Source: Butyrivibrio sp. LC3010 (lineage in GTDB: Bacteria; Bacillota; Clostridia; Lachnospirales; Lachnospiraceae). From it: a stretch of DNA of 64,000 nt. The translations under genes and the position numbers were made by a program. Under the pieces are notes generated by a model. The model had not been told where the DNA came from and did not search any database. It was given only the letters and a program-made list of their open reading frames with translations. The DNA is taken from the NCBI RefSeq assembly GCF_000424385.1, contig NZ_AUJU01000011.1, positions 87,797-151,796 of the forward strand, given 5' to 3'. Positions 51,815 to 60,413 of the stretch are shown in pieces; position 1 is the stretch's first letter, and each line of letters starts with the position of its first letter.

Positions 51815-52426
51815 TTACTCTTCCGAATCCTCCGGTTTACATTCCTCAAGAAGTGCATCCATAACTTCGTATATTTCTTCTCTTCCATCCTTACTCTGTG
51901 CAGAGAAAGGAAGAAGCACTCCATCCTCAGGCATTCCAAGAGTATCCTTTATCATGTTGAGATGCTTCTCAATCTGACTCTTTTTAATCTTGTCAGCTTT
52001 TGTTGCGATGATGATTGGCTTTGCTCCTGTAGCAACAATCCAGTCATACATCATCTTATCATTTGCAGAAGGCTCATGTCTGATATCTATCAAAAGAAAA
52101 ACCTGCTTCAGCATCACAGATTTATTAAGATAGTTCTCAATCATCTTGCCCCACTGCTTCTTAACAGAATCAGGTACTTTAGCAAAACCGTATCCCGGAA
52201 GATCGACAAGATAAAACTCATTATTTATATTGTAATAATTAATTGTCTGAGTTTTACCGGGTTCCTGACTGACTCTCGCATAATGCTTACGATTCATCAG
52301 ACCGTTGATCAGTGAAGACTTGCCCACATTACTCTTTCCTGCGAAGGCGAATTCAGGCTTGTCATTCTGCGGCAGCTTGCTTGTAATACCTATTACTGTC
52401 TCTAAATTTACGTTCTTTATAACCAT
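51815..52426 (-). CDS. engB: Ribosome biogenesis GTPase EngB/YsxC
   Basis: 203 residues from the ATG at 52424-52426 (AGAGG upstream); the frame is open 14 codons further. GTPase motifs: FAGKSNVGKSSLINGLMNRK (G1), KTQTINYY (G2), VDLPGYGFAK (G3), IATKADKI (G4) and FSAQSKDG (G5). It assists 50S assembly. Its order after clpX is the usual arrangement (tig-clpP-clpX-engB, here without lon). The last codons are acidic (CKPEDSEE). Confidence 0.96.
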   Translation of the reverse strand: MVIKNVNLETVIGITSKLPQNDKPEFAFAGKSNVGKSSLINGLMNRKHYARVSQEPGKTQTINYYNINNEFYLVDLPGYGFAKVPDSVKKQWGKMIENYLNKSVMLKQVFLLIDIRHEPSANDKMMYDWIVATGAKPIIIATKADKIKKSQIEKHLNMIKDTLGMPEDGVLLPFSAQSKDGREEIYEVMDALLEECKPEDSEE

Positions 52427-52483
52427 ATAAACCTCTATATTTTTGAAAAAGGCAGAGATGCATTGCATCCTCTGCCTTAAATT

Positions 52484-53758
52484 TTACTTTGCTGGTTTAA
52501 GCCTCTTAGCCTCATCCTTATAGACAATGAGAGGACTTGAGGTTCCATCTACAGATTCCTCAGTGACAACACACTCAGAGATGCTATCATCTGAAGGGAT
52601 CTCGTACATTACGTCCATCATAGCTTTCTCCATAATGGATCTCAAACCTCTTGCACCTGTCTTTCTCTCATGAGCAAGCTCTGCAATCTTGCTGATCGCA
52701 TCATCCTCAAAGGACAGCTTAACATCATCGAAATCAAACAGCTTCTGATACTGCTTAACAAGAGCATTTCTGGGCTCTGTAAGAATACGTACCAATGCCT
52801 CTTTATTCAATCCTTCAAGTGTAACGCATATCGGCACACGTCCTACAAATTCAGGAATAAGTCCGAACTTTGTAAGATCCTGAGGTGTAACTTCCTTAAG
52901 AACCTCACCAATCTCACGCTCACTCTTATCAGCAATCTCAGCATTAAATCCGATTGAATTGCGGTCAAGTCTGGCCTCAACAATCTTATCAAGGCCATCG
53001 AATGCCCCACCACATATGAATAATATGTTAGATGTATCAATCTGGATAAGCTCCTGATGAGGATGCTTACGTCCACCCTGAGGCGGAACGCTGGCGGTAG
53101 TGCCTTCAATTATTTTAAGAAGTGCCTGCTGTACACCTTCACCTGATACATCACGGGTTATGGAAACATTTTCGCTCTTCTTTGTAATCTTATCGATCTC
53201 ATCGATATAGACAATACCGTACTGAGCTCTCTCAACATCATAGTCAGCTGCCTGAATGAGCTTTAACAGAATGTTCTCAACATCTTCACCGACATATCCG
53301 GCTTCTGTAAGAGTTGTAGCATCAGCAATAGCAAAAGGAACATTTATGATCTTTGCAAGCGTCTGTGCCAGATAGGTCTTACCTGAACCGGTAGGTCCTA
53401 CCATTATTATGTTACTCTTCTGAAGTTCAACCTCGTCATCAGCGTTGTGAGACTGAGGTGCCATAACACGTTTGTAGTGATTATATACTGCTACGGACAG
53501 AACCTTTTTCGCTTCATCCTGACCAATAACATAATCATCCAGGAAATTCTTAATCTCAACAGGCTTCAAAAGATTAATGTCTTTATCGTCATGTGAGATA
53601 GGTTCATCCTCGAACTCTTCCTCGATAATATCTGCACAAATGTCTACACACTCGTCGCAAATATATACACCCGCAGGGCCTGCAATCAGTTTTTTTACCT
53701 GATTCTGTGTCTTGTTACAAAATGAGCAACGAATTTCACCGTTGTTTTTTCCTGCCAT
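52484..53758 (-). CDS. clpX: ClpX, ATPase subunit of ClpXP protease
   Basis: 424 residues. The N-terminal zinc-binding domain is [18 protein letters not shown]...CDECVDIC (residues 11-41). The AAA+ domain has [29 protein letters not shown] (pore loop), [11 protein letters not shown] (Walker B) and [12 protein letters not shown] sensor region, with the C-terminal [10 protein letters not shown] arginine sensor. It unfolds tagged substrates and feeds them to ClpP, encoded 32 bp upstream in the same direction. ATG after AGAAGGAA. Confidence 0.98.
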   Translation of the reverse strand: MAGKNNGEIRCSFCNKTQNQVKKLIAGPAGVYICDECVDICADIIEEEFEDEPISHDDKDINLLKPVEIKNFLDDYVIGQDEAKKVLSVAVYNHYKRVMAPQSHNADDEVELQKSNIIMVGPTGSGKTYLAQTLAKIINVPFAIADATTLTEAGYVGEDVENILLKLIQAADYDVERAQYGIVYIDEIDKITKKSENVSITRDVSGEGVQQALLKIIEGTTASVPPQGGRKHPHQELIQIDTSNILFICGGAFDGLDKIVEARLDRNSIGFNAEIADKSEREIGEVLKEVTPQDLTKFGLIPEFVGRVPICVTLEGLNKEALVRILTEPRNALVKQYQKLFDFDDVKLSFEDDAISKIAELAHERKTGARGLRSIMEKAMMDVMYEIPSDDSISECVVTEESVDGTSSPLIVYKDEAKRLKPAK

Positions 53759-53790
53759 AATTTGTTTTTCCTTCTAAATTTCTAATTAAA

Positions 53791-54396
53791 TTACTTATCC
53801 TTATCTTCGTCCTTAGGTCTTGACTCGATAACAGAATCGATAAGTCCGTATTCCATTGCTTCCTTAGCTGTCATCCAGTTATCACGCTCTGTATCAGCAG
53901 CTATCTGCTCATAAGGCTTACCTGTATTTTCGGATAAAAGTGTATTCAGTTTTTCTTTTGTACGGATGATGTGCTTAGCAGCAATCTCAATCTCCGTAGC
54001 CTGACCCTGAGTACCGCCAAGAGGCTGGTGAATCATTATCTCTGCATTGGGAAGAGCCATACGCTTGCCCTTTGCACCGCCTGCAAGAAGAAATGCACCC
54101 ATACTTGCAGCCATACCGATACAAATAGTGCTGACATCGCACTTGATGTAATGCATTGTATCATATATAGCCATACCGGAAGTAATCTCACCACCGGGGC
54201 TGTTGATATACATATGAATATCCTTGCTGGGATCCTCTGCTTCAAGGAAGAGGAGCTGTGCAACAACTACACTCGCGGAAACAGAATTAACTTCTTCACC
54301 AAGGAAAACTATACGTTCCTTTAAAAGTCTTGAATAAATATCATATGAGCGCTCACCACGACTCGTCTGTTCTATGACATAAGGTATTAAACTCAT
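53791..54396 (-). CDS. clpP: ClpP, proteolytic subunit of Clp protease
   Basis: 201 residues, standard. The catalytic Ser98 is in [11 protein letters not shown], His123 in [10 protein letters not shown], and the Asp in [27 protein letters not shown] holds the oxyanion strand. Forms the tetradecamer with ClpX. ATG after GAGAGGAAGCG. A tig terminator upstream (54513-54549) suggests partly separate transcription from tig. Confidence 0.98.
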   Translation of the reverse strand: MSLIPYVIEQTSRGERSYDIYSRLLKERIVFLGEEVNSVSASVVVAQLLFLEAEDPSKDIHMYINSPGGEITSGMAIYDTMHYIKCDVSTICIGMAASMGAFLLAGGAKGKRMALPNAEIMIHQPLGGTQGQATEIEIAAKHIIRTKEKLNTLLSENTGKPYEQIAADTERDNWMTAKEAMEYGLIDSVIESRPKDEDKDK

Positions 54397-54512
54397 TTAA
54401 TCGCTTCCTCTCTATCTGTTATTATTTACAAATATACCAATCTATTATAACCCATAAAATCAATTTTACGCAACCTTGGAACAAATGTCGCATTTTAGCG
54501 GGATTTTGGTAG

Positions 54513-54549
54513 AAAAAACAACCCCCACCGATAAATAACCGGTAGGGGT
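54513..54549 (-). terminator. Terminator of tig
   Basis: Stem ACCCCTACCG/CGGTGGGGGT on the minus strand (54540-54549 with 54521-54530, one mismatch), then TGTTTTTTC. Lies 22 bp past the stop of the trigger factor gene. Confidence 0.85.
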
Positions 54550-54571
54550 AAATAGAATCACAGTATTTAAA

Positions 54572-56020
54572 TTACTCTTCTTCCTTCTTAGCTGCTGTCT
54601 TACGTGTGCGCTTCGGCTTCTCCTCTGCTGCTGCATCGTCAGACTTCTTAGCTGCAGTCTTGCGTGTACGCTTCGGCTTCTCCTCTGCTGCATCATCAGA
54701 CTTCTTAGCTGCTGCCTTCTTAGTCTTCTTAGTTCCAACTTCCTTAGCATTGTCAACAAGGAACTTAGCTGCCTTCTGAACAAGAAGATCATCCTTGAGA
54801 GATTTGATCTCACGGTCGCCCATGAGTTCCTGAACCTTCTCAACTTCCATGTTGTACTGCTTAGCCATTTTCTCAAGCTCTTCCTTGATCTCGTCCTCAG
54901 CGATCTCAAACTTCTCAGCTGCTGCAACTGCCTCAAGTACAAGTCTTGACTGAATACGCTCGATAGCCTGGGGCTTAACCTGCTCCATAAGCTGCTCTAC
55001 AGTATTGCCTGTGTACTGCATGTACTGCTGCATGTTCATGCCCTGATACTGAAGTCTCTGAGCAAACTCATTAACGATCTGACGCTGCTGAGTCTCTACC
55101 ATCTTCTCAGGAAGCTCCATCTCTGCATCCTCGATAACAGCCTTAACTGCGCTATCCTCGCGCTCTGCCTTAGCCTGAGCCTCTTTACGCTCTGCGATTT
55201 TCTTCTTTACATCTTCCTTGTACTCTGCAACTGTCTCAAAATCAGAAACATCACTTGCAAACTCATCATTAAGTTCAGGAAGCTCTCTTGTCTTGATGCC
55301 CTTAACTGTGCACTTGAATGTTGCAGCCTTGCCTGCAAGATCCTCTGAATGATAATCCTCAGGGAATGTTACGTTAACATCGCCCTCTTTACCAATCTCA
55401 AATCCGATAAGCTGCTCTTCAAATCCGGGGATGAAAGAACCTGATCCGATTGTAAGAGGATAATCTGTTCCCTTACCGCCTTCGAAAGGAGTTCCATCTA
55501 CAAATCCCTCAAAGTCAAGAGTTACGATATCATTGTTCTCAACCTTACGATCTGTAACTTCGATTGTTCTTGCGTTTCTGTTACGCTCCTGATCGATCTC
55601 AGCATCAACTTCTTCGTCAGATACTTCAAGATCCATCTTCTCAACTTCAACGCCCTTATACTTACCAAGCTTAACTTCAGGCTTAAGTGCTACTGTAGCA
55701 GTAAAGATGAAAGGCTTGCCTGCCTCAAGCTGTGTTACGTCGATATCAGGATTTGATACAACGTCTTCACCGCACTCCTCAACTGCCTTAGGATATTCCT
55801 CATTGATGATGTCATTTGCAGCATCCTCAAAGAAGATCTCCTTACCGTACATACGCTCGATCATATGACGGGGAGCCTTACCCTTACGGAAACCAGGGAT
55901 CTGAATCTTGCCCTTCTGCTTGTTGTAAACCTTGTCGATTGCCTTGTCAAAATTCTCAGATGCAACTTCGATTGTAAGCTTAGCCATGCTCTTCTCGAGC
56001 TTTTCTACTGATACGCTCAT
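54572..56020 (-). CDS. tig: Trigger factor with extended Lys/Ala-rich tail
   Basis: 482 residues. The ribosome-binding domain starts MSVSVEKLEKSMAKLTIEVA and has PGFRKGKAPRHMIERMYG (signature loop). The FKBP-like domain (about 150-245) has VTLDFEGFVDGTPFEGGKG and GFEEQLIGFEIGKEG. The helical C-domain follows to about 430. The remaining 50 residues are an added tail of repeated KAAAKKSDDAA / EKPKRTRKTAAKK units, encoded by imperfect 63-66-bp direct repeats. The enzyme folds nascent chains at the ribosome exit. ATG after AGGAGGAAT. Confidence 0.96.
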   Translation of the reverse strand: MSVSVEKLEKSMAKLTIEVASENFDKAIDKVYNKQKGKIQIPGFRKGKAPRHMIERMYGKEIFFEDAANDIINEEYPKAVEECGEDVVSNPDIDVTQLEAGKPFIFTATVALKPEVKLGKYKGVEVEKMDLEVSDEEVDAEIDQERNRNARTIEVTDRKVENNDIVTLDFEGFVDGTPFEGGKGTDYPLTIGSGSFIPGFEEQLIGFEIGKEGDVNVTFPEDYHSEDLAGKAATFKCTVKGIKTRELPELNDEFASDVSDFETVAEYKEDVKKKIAERKEAQAKAEREDSAVKAVIEDAEMELPEKMVETQQRQIVNEFAQRLQYQGMNMQQYMQYTGNTVEQLMEQVKPQAIERIQSRLVLEAVAAAEKFEIAEDEIKEELEKMAKQYNMEVEKVQELMGDREIKSLKDDLLVQKAAKFLVDNAKEVGTKKTKKAAAKKSDDAAEEKPKRTRKTAAKKSDDAAAEEKPKRTRKTAAKKEEE

Positions 56021-56096
56021 TGAATTATTATTCCTCCTATACTACCTATGAAATAAATCGTTTACACAACTGATTATTGTGCTGTTTTATCTATAT

Positions 56097-56144
56097 TAAA
56101 GCGACCTGCGCTATAGACTTCGGCACAGTCGCCTAAAAATTATA
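56097..56144 (-). promoter_or_regulatory. tig -10 region and structured leader
   Basis: Minus-strand TGCTATAAT (extended -10, TATAAT at 56139-56144). The leader just after it holds a GC-rich hairpin with GCGAC/GTCGC arms (about 56101-56132). On the plus strand the same place shows a 12-bp imperfect stem followed by TTTTTCTTTTT, which could be a terminator for the opposite strand. 56145-56312 contains nothing else I can name. Confidence 0.45.
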
Positions 56145-56312
56145 GCACAGGTCTTTTTCTTTTTCCATATTAATTTGATTATTTGTAAGATTCCAAATTT
56201 CTAAAAATAAGAATCCGTAATAGCCCCGTCCATCGTAAGATGAAAACGTGTCTGACTCTTTAAAGCCAGATTTTCGAATAATTTTCCTTGTTATCGTTCG
56301 GAAAGTCCTACC

Positions 56313-56867
56313 TCAGTTAACGTTTTCTCTGCTCATGTGTGCGTTGCTGTATCTTACATCATCAGTTACATCCTCATCAAACCAGTCTGCAGGATTGTAA
56401 TTTCTTGCCATATCCTCATTTGGGAATTCAACCTCAGCAAGAATCCTTCCATCAAAAGGAGCCTCGAACACATCAAGCTCAATTTTAATACCGCCTTCAT
56501 CAGCAAGCTTTTGCACCTCTGGATGTGCTTTTTTATATTCCACAGTAAAAGCATCGCTATTTATCGGTATCAGATATCTCTTTTTTCTTATGACATTGCC
56601 ATCTGACTTCTTCACGAGATGCTCGTAGGATTCTGCATCCAGAGGCATGTTATATTCTGTCTTGCCGATACCATCACTGCCTTCTGCATTAGCAGCCAGA
56701 AAATCTTTCTTTACCTTATAGGTCATATAGTAATGATTATCTTCACGTCTCACCCTTATAGCAGGGACAACATTAAGGTATCCCTGTTCGATAATATGCA
56801 TCTTATACTTATCAAGATTTTCAGGAAGCTTTTTGACCGTGAATTTTCTTTCAATTTCTACTCCCAT
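56313..56867 (-). CDS. CYTH-domain protein (triphosphate tunnel enzyme)
   Basis: 184 residues. The N-terminus GVEIERKFTVK carries the ExExK signature; IRVRREDNHYYMTYKVK, RKKRYLIP, VEYKKAHPEVQ, IKIELDVFEAPFDG and LAEVEFPNEDMA supply the alternating charged strands that line the tunnel. CYTH enzymes hydrolyse inorganic triphosphate, thiamine triphosphate or make cAMP; in Clostridia triphosphatase activity is usual. The ATG follows AAGGCATAA, a site that belongs to the edge of the tandem array next to it. Confidence 0.92.
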   Translation of the reverse strand: MGVEIERKFTVKKLPENLDKYKMHIIEQGYLNVVPAIRVRREDNHYYMTYKVKKDFLAANAEGSDGIGKTEYNMPLDAESYEHLVKKSDGNVIRKKRYLIPINSDAFTVEYKKAHPEVQKLADEGGIKIELDVFEAPFDGRILAEVEFPNEDMARNYNPADWFDEDVTDDVRYSNAHMSRENVN

Positions 56868-56868
56868 T

Positions 56869-57067
56869 TTATGCCTTGAAATTTATCTCCTTTTTATTTC
56901 TACACTCACACTTATGCCTTGGAAACTATCGCAATATTGCTACTCGCACTTTATGCCCTGTAAACTATCATAATATTGCTACTCGCACTTTATGCCCTGT
57001 AAACTATCATAATATTGCTACTCGCACTTTATGCCCTGTAAACTATCGTAATATTGCTACCCACGCA
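56869..57067. repeat. 39-bp tandem array copied from the DJ-1 gene 3' end
   Basis: Four 39-bp units (56912-56950, 56951-56989, 56990-57028, 57029-57067) of TTATGCCCTGTAAACTATC plus AATATTGCTACTCGCACT, followed by the gene's own end at 57068 which starts with the same bases. A degenerate fifth unit covers about 56869-56911. Each unit contains the codons for the last residues and TAA stop of the DJ-1 gene on the minus strand. Confidence 0.85.
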
Positions 57068-57619
57068 TTATGCCCTGTAAACCACTTTCTTTCCAAGTTC
57101 ATCTGCAGTTTCTTTTCCGCAGAAGCGCTCAACTATCGCAAGTCCAAATGCCAGAGCGGTTCCCATTCCGCGGCTTGTAAGAATATGACCGTCAACTGTT
57201 GTCTCAGTCATCTGCACATCAGCACCCTTAAGCTCTCCTTCAAGTCCGGGGAACACGCAGGCTTTTTTGCCATTTAACAAACCTGCTCTGCCAAAGATTC
57301 CGGGTGCAGCACATATTGCGCTGATATATTTTTTTGCATCATCAAAGGCTCTGATCTGCTCCATAAGCTTATCTGTTTTTTCAAGGTTAGTAGTTCCCGG
57401 CATTCCACCCGGAAGTACCAGCATGTCCATCTCATCAAATTTCACATCGCCTATCAGCTTATCAGCCTTAACCTCAATACCATGGGAGCCCTTCACAAAA
57501 ACATCTTTCATAACTGAAACCATATCTATTGTGAGTCCCGCTCTTCTGCACAGATCCACCACTGTGAGAGCTTCAATCTCCTCAAATCCATCTGCCAGAA
57601 AAATTGCTATTTTTGCCAT
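57068..57619 (-). CDS. DJ-1/PfpI family protein
   Basis: 183 residues from the ATG at 57617-57619 with GGAGGAGG upstream. The open frame extends 39 codons further but that part is translated from the repeat module at 57651-57687, so the longer form is an artefact. IAIFLADGFEEIEALTVVD at the start, LVLPGGMPGTTNL, and the nucleophile elbow SAICAAPGIFGRAG with Cys, then ILTSRGMGTALAFGL. These proteins act as deglycases, chaperones or redox-stress factors; exact activity not evident. The last residues VVYRA are repeated in the array downstream. Confidence 0.92.
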   Translation of the reverse strand: MAKIAIFLADGFEEIEALTVVDLCRRAGLTIDMVSVMKDVFVKGSHGIEVKADKLIGDVKFDEMDMLVLPGGMPGTTNLEKTDKLMEQIRAFDDAKKYISAICAAPGIFGRAGLLNGKKACVFPGLEGELKGADVQMTETTVDGHILTSRGMGTALAFGLAIVERFCGKETADELGKKVVYRA

Positions 57620-57650
57620 ATTGTTCCTCCTCCATAAATGATAAGTATAT

Positions 57651-57687
57651 TTTGCGGGCGATTTCCGCTTTTGCCCACAAAAAGTCA
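57651..57687. repeat. Copy of the 37-bp repeat module
   Basis: Identical to 1160-1196 over 37 bp (TTTGCGGGCGATTTCCGC and onward). Only this module, not the other hairpins, is present. It lies between the solute-binding protein stop (57699) and the DJ-1 start. Confidence 0.8.
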
Positions 57688-57698
57688 TATATTTGCTT

Positions 57699-59273
57699 CT
57701 ATCTGATATATTCTCCACTATCGTAACACTTGGCACGTTCCTCTAAAACTTCTTCAAGTCCAAGCTCCTTTAGTCGTTTATATTCCATTTCACTTGTTTT
57801 CTCAAAATCATCTCTTGGACAGCAAATCAGGTTATATGCATATTCAACCAATGCTTTATCAAGATTTATCTGATATTTTGCTTCAGATTCAAGAATTGCA
57901 CTTGATACAGGAAAGGTAAAACGGTCTGTCACGCAGATATTATAAAAATTCTCAAACCATTCATAGTCCTCCCACTCACAGTTCTCAGCCCATGTTGAAA
58001 TCTGAGCATTCTTATCATCCACAAAATCAAAATGAGCGTTAACTATGCAGTAATCATCCGGGTTCCCGGGATATCCATGTGAAAACAGGTCTTCCCTGGA
58101 CATAGCCATGGCTGCTCCGCTTTCTGAAGTAAGGTGATCCGGCGTAAAATTCACCATTTCTGCATTTTGTGGATCAGAAAGCCAATTAAGATATTTCATT
58201 GCGGCATCTGTCTTATCCCTGCTTGCTGCAGAAACCATGATATACATTCCATGATCAGGTTCCGTTACATTCCGATATTTCCCGTCTGCTCCTTCAAAGC
58301 ACAAAACCGGTACATATTTTGCCGAAGGATCCTTTTCCTTCAGCTTTGAAATAGAGGAAAATGGACGAGTGGAATCATCCACAATGAATCCGGCTCTGCC
58401 ACTATCTACCGAGCTGATAAATAATGAATTGTCCCTGTCAGCCGTAAAATCAAGGGTAATCAGTCCATCATTATACAGCCTGTTCAGTTCTTTTAATCCC
58501 TCAAGGGCGCCTTCTGCTACAACCATATATCTTTCTGAGTATATGAAAGCATCCCGCTCAGTAAGCTCACCCACAAATGAGTTCACAAAACTCTGATAGA
58601 ATCTTTCTGAATTTATATCTCCGCCCATAGCCCACGGAATCACATCACTCACTCCGCCGGGATCATTTTTCTTTACAGCATATAGATAATCTATAAGCTC
58701 CTCTTTGGTTGACGGCACATTCATTCCAAGTGCATCACACCAGTCTTTTCTTATATAAGCAACATGTCTTGGTTCCTTGAAACCTCTGCGCTTAAGTATC
58801 GCCACCTGATGATCATTATAAATTCCCATATGCTGGATATCACCAATGTATTTATTAATATCCTTCCCATATTTCTTATAGGAATCTGTAAGGTCTGCAA
58901 CTTTCCCCTGCCTTGCCAAATACCCGAATTCAGAGGGTGTATAAGTAAAAAGTATATCCGGTGCGGTGCCATTATCAATCATCCTGTTGATCTCATCATC
59001 AGAGTTTTCACGTTTAACGCTTACAAAATGCAAATCTATGCCGCATTCTTCCTTTACTTTTGCCCTTATCCAGTTAGCAAGAGTATTATTATCAGCATCA
59101 TAGCCAGCAGGAAAGTTGCCCCTGTCCCAGACCATGCAGGTAATTGAATTGACATCCCTATCAGCAGGAGAATTTATTATTTCCTCCTGTTTTGGTTTCT
59201 CCGAACATCCGGAACTAATAAATAATGAAATCGCCATAAATAAAGCACTGAAAGCTCTGATTTGTTTCACCAT
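57699..59273 (-). CDS. Extracellular solute-binding lipoprotein (sugar ABC type)
   Basis: 524 residues. Signal peptide with lipobox SSGC (Cys near residue 23). ITCMVWDRGNFPAGYDADNN, DNGTAPDILFTY, AVKKNDPGGVSDVIPWAMGG and the KYLNWLSDPQNAEM block are typical of family 1 solute-binding proteins of the LplA/YtcQ kind, which serve oligosaccharide ABC importers. No permease or ATPase gene is next to it. It is 100 bp from the LacI regulator and in the same direction, so it may be part of that regulon. ATG after GAGGGTATGCC. Confidence 0.88.
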   Translation of the reverse strand: MVKQIRAFSALFMAISLFISSGCSEKPKQEEIINSPADRDVNSITCMVWDRGNFPAGYDADNNTLANWIRAKVKEECGIDLHFVSVKRENSDDEINRMIDNGTAPDILFTYTPSEFGYLARQGKVADLTDSYKKYGKDINKYIGDIQHMGIYNDHQVAILKRRGFKEPRHVAYIRKDWCDALGMNVPSTKEELIDYLYAVKKNDPGGVSDVIPWAMGGDINSERFYQSFVNSFVGELTERDAFIYSERYMVVAEGALEGLKELNRLYNDGLITLDFTADRDNSLFISSVDSGRAGFIVDDSTRPFSSISKLKEKDPSAKYVPVLCFEGADGKYRNVTEPDHGMYIMVSAASRDKTDAAMKYLNWLSDPQNAEMVNFTPDHLTSESGAAMAMSREDLFSHGYPGNPDDYCIVNAHFDFVDDKNAQISTWAENCEWEDYEWFENFYNICVTDRFTFPVSSAILESEAKYQINLDKALVEYAYNLICCPRDDFEKTSEMEYKRLKELGLEEVLEERAKCYDSGEYIR

Positions 59274-59372
59274 GGCATACCCTCATAAATCACTTGTATA
59301 CTGACAATTTGGTTAATTATGAGTGAGACAGCACACAAGTCCCACCAGATCAATACACCGCAATTAAGTTTT

Positions 59373-60413
59373 TCATCCCAACCGCTTTGCCGTTGACTCC
59401 CCGACCGAAAGCTCTGCGGGAAAAACAATATGACGGTGACTGCTTCTGGATTCAATTATGTCAAACAGAAGCTTAACGGTTTCTCTTGAAATCTGGTCGA
59501 GAGGTTGCCTGATCGTCGTAAGCCTTGGATTTATGTATCTCCCGATCTGCATTCCGTCAAAACCGCAAACACTGATATCCTCAGGCACTCTCAATCCGGC
59601 GTCTGCTATTGCTCTCATCGCTCCTATTGCAAGCAAATCCGTCGCACAAAAAACCGCAGTGAATTCCTTTCCCGAGGAAAGCATCCTCTGCATTGTTCTG
59701 TATCCGTTTTCTACTGAAAAATGCTCCATGTTCTGATCAACGTAGAAGATCAGATCATCATCCACCGGCATCCTTCTGTCAACAAAAGCATCTCTATATC
59801 CTTCAAGTCTCAGATGTCCTACAGACCTTCGACCCATTGCTTCCGTAATTATAGCTATTTTCATATGTCCCAGGTTCATCAGATACTGAGTCATATGCAT
59901 TGCTTCGAGCCTGTCATCAACAGAAACTGTTGAAAACTCCGCCCTGTCTCCTTCTCCAAGATATGAGGCGCCTATCGTTGAAAACACCATAGGTATTTTT
60001 AGCTCACTAAGTTTTGCTCTTGACTGCTCGGAACCGCCTCCAAGAAATATGATTCCTCTAAGTCTTTTCTCAGTTTCAAGCTCCATCGCAATATCTGCTT
60101 CTTCCTGATCCGCCTCCACATGCCTTAAAACCAGAGCATATTTCTGTCTGTCTATTTCCTGCTCAATGATATCTATCATCGGAGAAAAAAAGGGATTAGT
60201 AACTCCCTTTATAAGTACACCGATGCATTTAGCATCGGTGCGCTTTAAATTTCTTGCGCTGTCATTAGGAACAAAACCTGTTTCTCTAATGACAGCCTGT
60301 ATTTTTTCACGGGTTTTGGCACTGACATCCGGATGTCCATTTATAACCCTGGACACCGTACTGACGCCGACTCCGCATTTTTTTGCTACATCAACAATAG
60401 TAATTTTAGACAT
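59373..60413 (-). CDS. LacI/GalR-family regulator overlapping malQ
   Basis: 346 residues from the ATG at 60411-60413 (GGAAGAAG upstream). HTH: ITIVDVAKKCGVGVSTVSRV, then INGHPDVSAKTREKIQ. Effector domain includes IGVLIKGVTNPFFSPMIDII, FCATDLLAIGAMRA and ISVCGFDGMQIGRYINP. Its start overlaps the malQ stop by eight bases, so the two are co-translated; a role in alpha-glucan control (MalR-like) is likely. I could not find a clear operator nearby. Confidence 0.92.
   Translation of the reverse strand: MSKITIVDVAKKCGVGVSTVSRVINGHPDVSAKTREKIQAVIRETGFVPNDSARNLKRTDAKCIGVLIKGVTNPFFSPMIDIIEQEIDRQKYALVLRHVEADQEEADIAMELETEKRLRGIIFLGGGSEQSRAKLSELKIPMVFSTIGASYLGEGDRAEFSTVSVDDRLEAMHMTQYLMNLGHMKIAIITEAMGRRSVGHLRLEGYRDAFVDRRMPVDDDLIFYVDQNMEHFSVENGYRTMQRMLSSGKEFTAVFCATDLLAIGAMRAIADAGLRVPEDISVCGFDGMQIGRYINPRLTTIRQPLDQISRETVKLLFDIIESRSSHRHIVFPAELSVGESTAKRLG

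Noticed and set aside
56912..57067. Regular 39-bp repeats that might look like a CRISPR array
   Set aside because: Units are contiguous and nearly identical end to end, with no variable spacers and no cas genes; they derive from a gene's 3' end.
57620..57736. N-terminal extension of the DJ-1 protein
   Set aside because: This part comes from the repeat module at 57651-57687; a strong GGAGGAGG site marks the internal ATG as the start.
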